Shown one piece after another: positions 5,832 to 10,506 of a stretch of 10,506 nt of DNA (the first letter of the stretch is position 1; each line of letters starts with the position of its first letter). The stretch comes from an uncultured Opitutia bacterium. Lineage in GTDB: Bacteria; Verrucomicrobiota; Verrucomicrobiia; Opitutales; Opitutaceae. The stretch spans positions 1 through 10,506 of the forward strand of contig CALFZM010000392.1 in the NCBI GenBank assembly GCA_937952235.1. Reading direction: 5' to 3'. The notes beneath the pieces are model-generated. The model ran no database searches. It saw nothing but the letters and a program-made list of their open reading frames with translations, and was not told where the DNA came from. The translations under genes and the position numbers were made by a program.

Positions 5832-5900
5832 ATTGCTTTCTTACTTACCCCAATTCTCAACCGCTAGGCGGATGAGAAAATCGAAAGAGAACTACCCCTA
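5811..5900. repeat. Three copies of a CTACCCCTA-like 9-mer
   Basis: CTACCCCTA occurs exactly at 5811-5819 (inside the terminator loop) and at 5892-5900. A near copy, TTACCCCAA, lies at 5845-5853. Copy starts are 34 and 47 bp apart. They may be protein binding sites or coincidental in a short AT-richer intergenic region. Confidence 0.3.
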
Positions 5901-5996
5901 GGAAACACACCTTGCGCTGAAGTTCCAGCGCGGGCGGCGTTTTTTTCTGCACCAGGAATGTGATCCTTATTCACTTACTACGAATGCTTTGCCTCG
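5832..5996. terminator. Intergenic stretch with a weak plus-strand hairpin/T-run
   Basis: No coding region is supported in this stretch, which is AT-richer than its neighbours. A 6-bp hairpin, GCGCTG(5914-5919)/CAGCGC(5926-5931), is followed on the plus strand by eight G/C bases and then TTTTTTT (5940-5946). The spacer between stem and T-run makes it a poor canonical terminator. It could be a back-up terminator for read-through from cysI or the 3' end of a small RNA, but no promoter for such an RNA was found. Confidence 0.3.
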
Positions 5997-6314
5997 TCAT
6001 GCCTCCTCCGGGGATGCGGCGGCCTGTGCTTTTTTCGCCCGCGGCTCGGTCCAGAGGCGAAGGAGCAGCTCGGCCAGGTTTTTCATGCTGGTCCGGCGCA
6101 AGCCTTCCGCCTGGGCGACACGCCGGAAGGGCTCGGCGACCGCGCTTCTCTCCTCATAATAGCGCCACAGCTCCGGTTCCATCCGGAGAATGAGGGTGGG
6201 GTCATCGGAAAAAATCTTTAGTGCCGACTGAAACTTTCCCTGCCAGTGCTGTCTCTCCTCTGGATGGCTTTGCAAGTAGTCGTATATCCGCTGCTCACAC
6301 GGGTTGAGGCTCAT
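5997..6314 (-). CDS. Conserved-looking hypothetical protein, 105 residues
   Basis: I do not recognise this family. The protein starts MSLNPCEQRIYDYLQSHPEER and appears mainly helical and soluble, with no signal peptide or membrane segment. It is rich in charged and aromatic residues (QHWQGKF, LWRYYEERSAVAEPF, AELLLRLW). The C-terminal tail is Lys/Ala/Glu-rich (RAKKAQAAASPEEA). Residues 60-90 resemble a small helical bundle, but no catalytic motif is visible. Reading is better than chance: coherent helical heptads and an intrinsic terminator placed for this strand. The ATG at 6314 is preferred over a start at 6416, because the extra 34 residues look non-coding and would approach the divergent gene. 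Codon use is less GC-biased than in neighbouring genes. It diverges from the membrane protein gene at 6443, 128 bp away. Confidence 0.65.
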   Translation of the reverse strand: MSLNPCEQRIYDYLQSHPEERQHWQGKFQSALKIFSDDPTLILRMEPELWRYYEERSAVAEPFRRVAQAEGLRRTSMKNLAELLLRLWTEPRAKKAQAAASPEEA

Positions 6315-6442
6315 GGCGTGAACCTGCGCCGGGAGTCCGCAAAAACAACTGGAAACGCCGCGCTTGCTGCCAGCCGGCCTTTGACTGCTCGATAGACGAC
6401 CTTCGTTTTCCCGCACACACCAACCATCATCCCTCCAAGCTC
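6315..6442. promoter_or_regulatory. Divergent intergenic region of the two hypothetical genes
   Basis: These 128 bp should carry promoters for both directions. TTGACT at 6381-6386 (plus strand) matches the -35 consensus at five of six positions, but no good -10 stands 16-18 bp downstream (CGTTTT at 6404-6409). No Shine-Dalgarno site precedes the ATG at 6443. Nothing else is recognisable. Confidence 0.3.
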
Positions 6443-7318
6443 ATGTGGCAGAAATTCAAAGAGCAAATTCCAGCCGTGTTCCTCACCGCGCTGCTCATTG
6501 TCGCTGGCGCGTTCTGGCTGCACCAGAAGACCGTCACTGAGATGTCGGTGAAGCAGCAGGCGGAGATCGCTCCGCTGCGCGACGCCAATGACGCCCTGAA
6601 GGCCGCTTCCGAGGAAAACCGGAAGCAGATCGAGACGACCAACAAGCTGCTGCGCGACGCGATCGCCAAGCGCGAGGCGGACGTCTTCCGGACCGAGGAG
6701 GAGGTGCAGAAGCTGAACGCCGAGCGGCTCGACGCGCTCGCGGAGGCCATCGCCAAGAAGGTGCAACCCTATAATCCGCTGCCGAAGTCAGCCGAAGAGG
6801 CCGAGCGTCAGCAGACCGAGCAGGTTGACAAGGTTTCCTCCCGCATGGCCGAGCGGATCCAGCCGATCCTGACCGAAATGGCCAAGGATCAGAATCTCAC
6901 CCGGGATTCGATCGCGCAGTACAGCCAGCGTATCTCGGACCAAGTGGGCAACGTCCTCACCTCCGAGCTGGCGAAGAATCAGCAGTTGAACAACAACCTG
7001 CAGGCCACGCAGGCCGCCGCCCAGGATGCGCTCAAGCTCTCCCACGAGATCACCGCGCTCTATCTGAGTTCGTTCAAGGACCAGGGCCTCATCACCCGCC
7101 TGCTCACGCTGCCGGCCAACGTCGTTCGCGACGCCGCCAGCCTCAGCATCGTCAACAGCAGCGATCGCAAGAAGGTCGAGGAGCAACTGGTCTCCCGCAT
7201 GGGCGACATCGAGAAGCGCCTCTCCCAGCTGCAGGCGCAGGCACCCAACGCGATTCCCGCCGCGACGGTCACGCACTCGGCCCCCACCCGCCCCGCGGGC
7301 GATGGCACGCAGAAGTAA
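6443..7318 (+). CDS. Membrane-anchored, predominantly helical (coiled-coil) protein of unknown function
   Basis: The 291-residue protein has a short basic N-terminus (MWQKFKEQ), one hydrophobic segment at about residues 10-26 (PAVFLTALLIVAGAFWL), and then a long hydrophilic part. This gives an inner-membrane anchor with a periplasmic body. Residues 32-110 and 120-200 are strongly helical and rich in Glu, Gln, Lys and Ala, with heptad-like spacing (for example RDANDALKAASEENRKQIE). They are broken by a proline-containing stretch, VQPYNPLPKS (about 107-116). A further helix, KKVEEQLVSRMGDIEKRLSQLQAQ, precedes a Pro/Thr/Ala-rich tail. No enzymatic motif is visible and I cannot name a family; a scaffold or envelope-associated role is only a guess. 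It is a single-gene unit closed by the terminator 20 bp downstream. Confidence 0.85.
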   Translation: MWQKFKEQIPAVFLTALLIVAGAFWLHQKTVTEMSVKQQAEIAPLRDANDALKAASEENRKQIETTNKLLRDAIAKREADVFRTEEEVQKLNAERLDALAEAIAKKVQPYNPLPKSAEEAERQQTEQVDKVSSRMAERIQPILTEMAKDQNLTRDSIAQYSQRISDQVGNVLTSELAKNQQLNNNLQATQAAAQDALKLSHEITALYLSSFKDQGLITRLLTLPANVVRDAASLSIVNSSDRKKVEEQLVSRMGDIEKRLSQLQAQAPNAIPAATVTHSAPTRPAGDGTQK

Positions 7319-7338
7319 CCGGCCCTCCCTTCCCAGGA

Positions 7339-7373
7339 CGCCGCGCGAGTGTTCTCGCGCGGCGTTTTTTTTT
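7339..7373 (+). terminator. Strong intrinsic terminator of the membrane protein gene
   Basis: A perfect 11-bp stem, CGCCGCGCGAG(7339-7349)/CTCGCGCGGCG(7354-7364), has a TGTT loop and is followed at once by nine T residues (7365-7373). It lies 20 bp after the stop codon at 7318. On the minus strand there is no T-run, so it would be a poor terminator for the convergent cytochrome gene ending at 7390. Confidence 0.95.
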
Positions 7374-7389
7374 GCGCTGCCACCGGCGC

Positions 7390-8292
7390 TCAACGTCCTG
7401 CCGCCGCCGCCTCGTTCGCGGCCTTCGTGCCGAACAGCCACGTGCGCTGCAACGCCGGCAGCCGCGCCAATGCCGCCGGCGCTCCGTCGTCCACGGCCGT
7501 GTCGGTCAGATTGATGACCTCGAGCCGCGGGTGTCCCGCCAGCGCCGCCAGGCCCGCCGTGGTCACGCGCGTACGCGTGAGGTCCAGGGTGCGGAGATTC
7601 TCCCACGTGCGCAGCGCGACGAGCGCGGTATCCGAGATGGCCGTACGCGCCAGCTCGGCCTCGACCAGGAACGGCGCCAGCGGCGCCAGCGCGGCGATCG
7701 CCGCATCGTCGCACCGCCGGGGCGCGCTCGCCGTGCGGAGCACGAGCCCGTCGGTGGCCACCTGCGACCGGGGCACGATCCGGAGCCCGAGACGGCGCTC
7801 GAGCGCGGCGATCTCCGCCACGCGGGACCGCCAGTCGGGCGCCAGCGCCACCGCCGCGGCCCGGACCGGACGCGGCGCCGGGGCGTCCGGGAAAGCCGAC
7901 GCCGGCGCGGTCACGGAGGCCCCACGCTCGATCCACAGCGCGATGACCTTCACCTCGTCGGGCGTCAGGAGCGGCTTGCCGTCGGACGGCATGACCTCCT
8001 CATCCGTCACGGGAAGCGTGATGCGGCGGTAAAGCTCGCTCTCCTTCAGCTTGGCGGGCACCACCACGACGCCCGACTCCGCTCCGGCGAGGACCAGCTC
8101 GTGGCGATCCAGGCGCAGTCCGGCTTTCTGCTTATCGGGGCCGTGGCAGACGACGCAATGCCGGTCCAGCAACGGCGCGACCCGGGTCGCGTAGAACGAC
8201 GGCTCGGCCGCCGCGCCGATCGACGCCGCCGCGAGGGCCAGCGCGGCCGGCAGCCCGCGCAGGCCGCCCGACCGCCTACGCGAGGATCGCAT
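7390..8292 (-). CDS. Secreted c-type cytochrome (planctomycete cytochrome C domain) with C-terminal leucine-rich repeats
   Basis: The 300-residue protein begins with an Arg-rich signal peptide (MRSSRRRSGGLRG, hydrophobic core, likely cleavage near GAAA-EPSF at residue 29/30). A planctomycete cytochrome C domain follows: haem-binding CVVCH (C46, C49, H50) in the context DRHCVVCHGPDKQKAGLRLD, and EEVMPSDGKPLLTPDEV with M101 as a candidate distal ligand. A spacer with a short helix (about 152-170) leads to three 24-residue leucine-rich repeats at about 209-232, 233-256 and 257-280, then a partial one. The start at 8292 is chosen because the signal peptide begins there; it overlaps the DUF1501 stop by 17 bp, implying coupling. 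It is the last visible gene of the leftward operon. A periplasmic electron-transfer or binding role is inferred; the partner and substrate are unknown. Confidence 0.88.
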   Translation of the reverse strand: MRSSRRRSGGLRGLPAALALAAASIGAAAEPSFYATRVAPLLDRHCVVCHGPDKQKAGLRLDRHELVLAGAESGVVVVPAKLKESELYRRITLPVTDEEVMPSDGKPLLTPDEVKVIALWIERGASVTAPASAFPDAPAPRPVRAAAVALAPDWRSRVAEIAALERRLGLRIVPRSQVATDGLVLRTASAPRRCDDAAIAALAPLAPFLVEAELARTAISDTALVALRTWENLRTLDLTRTRVTTAGLAALAGHPRLEVINLTDTAVDDGAPAALARLPALQRTWLFGTKAANEAAAAGR

Positions 8293-9823
8293 CGATGACC
8301 CGGCTGGGCAGCACGCCGGTGAGCCTTTGGTCGAGCCCCTGGAACTTGAACGACAGCTTGCTGTGATCGAGGCCGAAGAGATGGAGGAGCGTGGCGTGGA
8401 GGTCACGGATGTGCACCGGGTCTTTGACGATGTTGTAGGAGAAGTCATCGGTCTCGCCGTAACTGAAGCCCGGCTTCACGCCGCCGCCCGCCAGCCACAT
8501 GCTGAAGCATCGCGGGTGATGGTCGCGCCCATAGTTGTCGGGACGCAGCGTGCCCTGGGAATACACGGTCCGGCCAAATTCGCCGCCCCAGAGCACCAGC
8601 GTGTCGTCGAGCAACCCGCGACGCTTCAGGTCGGTGACCAGTGCGTAGGTCGGCCGGTCCGATTCCTCCGCCATGAGCCGGATGTTCGTGGGCAGGTTGC
8701 TGTGCTGGTCCCACGTGCGGAGGAAGACCTGCGTGAAACGCACGCCGCGTTCCGCCAGCCGCCGCGCCATGAGGCAGTTGTAGGCATACGTCCCGGGCTC
8801 CTTTGCCTTGGGCCCGTACAGGTCCCAGGTCGAGGCGGGCTCGTTCGAGAAGTCCGTCAGCTCCGGCACGGAGGTCTGCATCCGGAAGGCCATCTCGTAC
8901 TGCGCGATCCGCGCGTTGGTTTCGGGGTCGCCGACTTCGTCGTAGAGCTGGCGGTTGAGGGCGTTGACGCCGTCGATCAGCGCGCGACGCATCTCGCCGT
9001 CGACGCCGCCCGGGTGGTTGAGATAGAGCACCGGGTCCCCGCCCGCCCGCAAGGCCACGGCGGCATGTTCGGGCGAGAGGAAGCCGGACGACCAGAGCCG
9101 GTTCGACAGCGCCTGCACGTTGGTCCGCACCGGCATCTTCGACGTCATCACGACGAACGTCGGCAGCTCCTCGTTCGCCGCACCCAGGCCGTACGAGAGC
9201 CACGCGCCCATCGAGGGCCGGCCCGCGAACATGTTGCCCGTCGTGAGCTGCAGGATCGCCGGTTCGTGATTGATGGCCTCCGTGTGCAGCGACTTCAACA
9301 CGCACAGGTCGTCGGCCAGCCGCGCGGTGTGGGGAAACAGCTCCGAAGCCCAGAGCCCGCACCGGCCGTGCTGGGAAAACTTATACACGCTCGGCGCGAT
9401 GGGGAAGCGGGCCTGGCTCGCCGTCATGCCGGTGAGCACCTGGCCGCCGCGGACCGACTCGGGCAGGTCCTGGTCGAACATCTTCGCCAGGCCCGGCTTG
9501 TAGTCCCACGTCTCGAACTGCGACGGCGACCCCGCCATGAACAGGTAGATGGCCCGCTTTGCCTTCGGCGCGAAGTGCGGCCCCGGCGCCCCGGCCATTT
9601 CCGCGGGGCGCGCCATCAGCCCCGGTCCCGCGCGGCCGAGAAGCGTCGCCAGGCTAGCCGCACCGAGCGCCCGCATTCCGCGGCCGAGAAAATGCCGCCG
9701 CGTCTCGAGCGCGAGCCACTCGCGCTTCAGTCCGGCGGGAACGTGCGGCAGATGCCACACCCCGGGGGATTCTCCGCCGTGATCCGAGCAAAGCGATGGG
9801 TCGTGAAGCTCGGCGCGATTCAT
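8276..9823 (-). CDS. DUF1501 family protein, Tat-exported
   Basis: The 515-residue protein is typical of DUF1501, a Planctomycetes-Verrucomicrobia family that I recall being grouped with the alkaline phosphatase/sulfatase superfamily. No reaction is established. Seen: a twin-arginine signal RRHFLGRGM (from residue 42) followed by a hydrophobic stretch GAASLATLLG, preceded by a 41-residue extension as usual for these proteins. Family motifs follow: RAIYLFMAGSPSQFETWDYKP, LHTEAINHEPAILQLTTGN, RPSMGAWLSYGLG, ERGVRFTQVFLRTWDQHSNLP, LWGGEFGRTVYSQG, GRDHHPRCFSMWLAGGGVK, and HIRDLHATLLHLFGLDH. Several conserved Asp/His residues suit a metal site. It begins 19 bp after the DUF1553 gene and overlaps the cytochrome gene by 17 bp, so the three are one operon. 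An envelope location is likely. Confidence 0.93.
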   Translation of the reverse strand: MNRAELHDPSLCSDHGGESPGVWHLPHVPAGLKREWLALETRRHFLGRGMRALGAASLATLLGRAGPGLMARPAEMAGAPGPHFAPKAKRAIYLFMAGSPSQFETWDYKPGLAKMFDQDLPESVRGGQVLTGMTASQARFPIAPSVYKFSQHGRCGLWASELFPHTARLADDLCVLKSLHTEAINHEPAILQLTTGNMFAGRPSMGAWLSYGLGAANEELPTFVVMTSKMPVRTNVQALSNRLWSSGFLSPEHAAVALRAGGDPVLYLNHPGGVDGEMRRALIDGVNALNRQLYDEVGDPETNARIAQYEMAFRMQTSVPELTDFSNEPASTWDLYGPKAKEPGTYAYNCLMARRLAERGVRFTQVFLRTWDQHSNLPTNIRLMAEESDRPTYALVTDLKRRGLLDDTLVLWGGEFGRTVYSQGTLRPDNYGRDHHPRCFSMWLAGGGVKPGFSYGETDDFSYNIVKDPVHIRDLHATLLHLFGLDHSKLSFKFQGLDQRLTGVLPSRVIDAILA

Positions 9824-9842
9824 CGGGACAACGCGGAAGGGT

Positions 9843-10506
9843 TCATTTGGTCAGGAACTCGTCCAGGTTCAGAAACTGGCTCGCCACCATCGTCCACGCC
9901 GCCAGCTCCGCCGCAGGCAGCGCCGGGTCGGCCGGACGCTCGCCCACCGCCAGCAGCCTTTTCACCGCCTCGGGCTGCGCGGCGAAACGCGCGCGGAACG
10001 TGGCCTCGCCCGGCGCCAGCGCAGCGCGTTCGCGGTCGGCCAGTGGCCGCCCGAAGGTGGTCCGGGCGAGAAAGTCCAGCCGCCCGTCCCGGCCCGGCGC
10101 CGCCCGCAGCGCACGCTCCGCCAGCAGTCGAGCCGCCTCGACCCACTGCGGGTCGTGCATGGTCACGAACGCCTGCAGCGGCGTGTTGGTGCGCGCCCGC
10201 CGCGAGCACACGACCTCGCGCGACGTCGCGTCGAAGGTCTCCAGCGCCGCGGGTGGCGACGCGCGTTTCCAGAAGGTGTACACGCTCCGGCGATACAGCC
10301 CCTCGCCGGTGTCCGGCACGTAGGTCTTCGTGTTGGACTCCGGCATCGCTACCTCCTCCCAGATGCCCGCCGGCTGGTAGGGTTTGACGGGCGGTCCTCC
10401 GAGCTTCTCGACCAGCAGGCCCGATGCCGCGAGCGCGTTGTCCCGCAGCACCTCGCCATCGAGCCGGAATCGCGAGCCACGCGACAGCAGCCGATTGGCG
10501 GGGTCC
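9843..10506 (-). CDS. DUF1553 domain protein (PSD1 family), C-terminal part only
   Basis: About 220 C-terminal residues are present; the gene begins beyond the right edge, and no start codon should be placed inside the window. The visible part is the second half of a DUF1553 domain: NRLLSRGSRFRLDGEVLRDN, GGPPVKPYQPAGIWEEVA, GEGLYRRSVYTFWKRASPP, ALETFDATSREVVCSRRART, and NTPLQAFVTMHDPQWVEAARLLAERAL, ending WTMVASQFLNLDEFLTK. In this family DUF1549 usually precedes it, often with an N-terminal planctomycete cytochrome C domain; both would lie outside the window. The DUF1501 gene follows after 19 bp, the usual gene pairing. The biochemical role is unknown; export to the envelope is expected from the family. 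Confidence 0.93.
   Translation of the reverse strand, partial: DPANRLLSRGSRFRLDGEVLRDNALAASGLLVEKLGGPPVKPYQPAGIWEEVAMPESNTKTYVPDTGEGLYRRSVYTFWKRASPPAALETFDATSREVVCSRRARTNTPLQAFVTMHDPQWVEAARLLAERALRAAPGRDGRLDFLARTTFGRPLADRERAALAPGEATFRARFAAQPEAVKRLLAVGERPADPALPAAELAAWTMVASQFLNLDEFLTK

Noticed and set aside
5627..5875. 82-codon plus-strand open frame after cysI
   Set aside because: It runs straight through three palindromes and the terminator stem; its composition fits non-coding repeats.
5832..5950. Small RNA ending at the GCGCTG hairpin and T-run
   Set aside because: No promoter with acceptable -35 and -10 was found upstream, and the stem is separated from the T-run by eight bases; kept only as a weak terminator.
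8327..10387. Long open frame (686 codons) antisense to the DUF1501 and DUF1553 genes
   Set aside because: It spans two genes with clear family motifs on the minus strand. Its composition (Arg/Pro/Ala/His-rich, low complexity) is typical of a GC-rich shadow frame.
1..10506. Mobile elements, CRISPR arrays, tRNA or rRNA genes
   Set aside because: No transposase or integrase motifs, no regularly spaced repeats with spacers, and no tRNA-like cloverleaf or rRNA sequence were noticed on either strand.

Overview
The window looks like chromosomal DNA of a high-GC Verrucomicrobiota bacterium, most likely of the Opitutaceae. The basis is the Planctomycetes-Verrucomicrobia style genes at the right end (DUF1553, DUF1501 and a planctomycete-type cytochrome c), the strong G/C third-position bias, and the scarcity of clear Shine-Dalgarno sites. 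The family assignment is inferred from protein resemblance, not from a search.

Left part (1-5618): an assimilatory sulfate reduction locus arranged as two divergent units around a 251-bp control region (1306-1556). Leftwards run cysH (PAPS reductase) and cysD (ATP sulfurylase small subunit, cut by the window edge). Rightwards run cysC (APS kinase), a SUMT gene (uroporphyrinogen-III C-methyltransferase), a CbiX/SirB-family chelatase and cysI (sulfite reductase hemoprotein). Together they activate sulfate to APS, phosphorylate it to PAPS, reduce it to sulfite, reduce sulfite to sulfide, and supply most of the siroheme pathway that CysI needs. The large ATP sulfurylase subunit (CysN), precorrin-2 dehydrogenase and a sulfite reductase flavoprotein are not in the window. 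The single-cysteine type of CysH agrees with the adjacent APS kinase: the route goes through PAPS.

Middle (5619-7373): a non-coding stretch rich in hairpins (a REP-like cluster, a strong terminator facing left, and three copies of a CTACCCCTA-like 9-mer). After it come a small leftward gene for an unrecognised 105-residue protein and a divergent rightward gene for an inner-membrane-anchored, mostly helical 291-residue protein. The latter is closed by a textbook intrinsic terminator.

Right part (7390-10506): a leftward operon of a DUF1553 protein (C-terminal part only), a Tat-exported DUF1501 protein, and a small secreted protein joining a c-type haem domain to three 24-residue leucine-rich repeats. 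The genes are tightly packed or overlapping. Substrate and function are unknown.

The observations most worth following are a three-way-junction RNA fold in the sulfate control region, a duplicated chelatase whose metal-binding histidines survive only in the C-terminal half, and the hairpin/repeat cluster after cysI. No mobile element, CRISPR array, tRNA or rRNA was seen.
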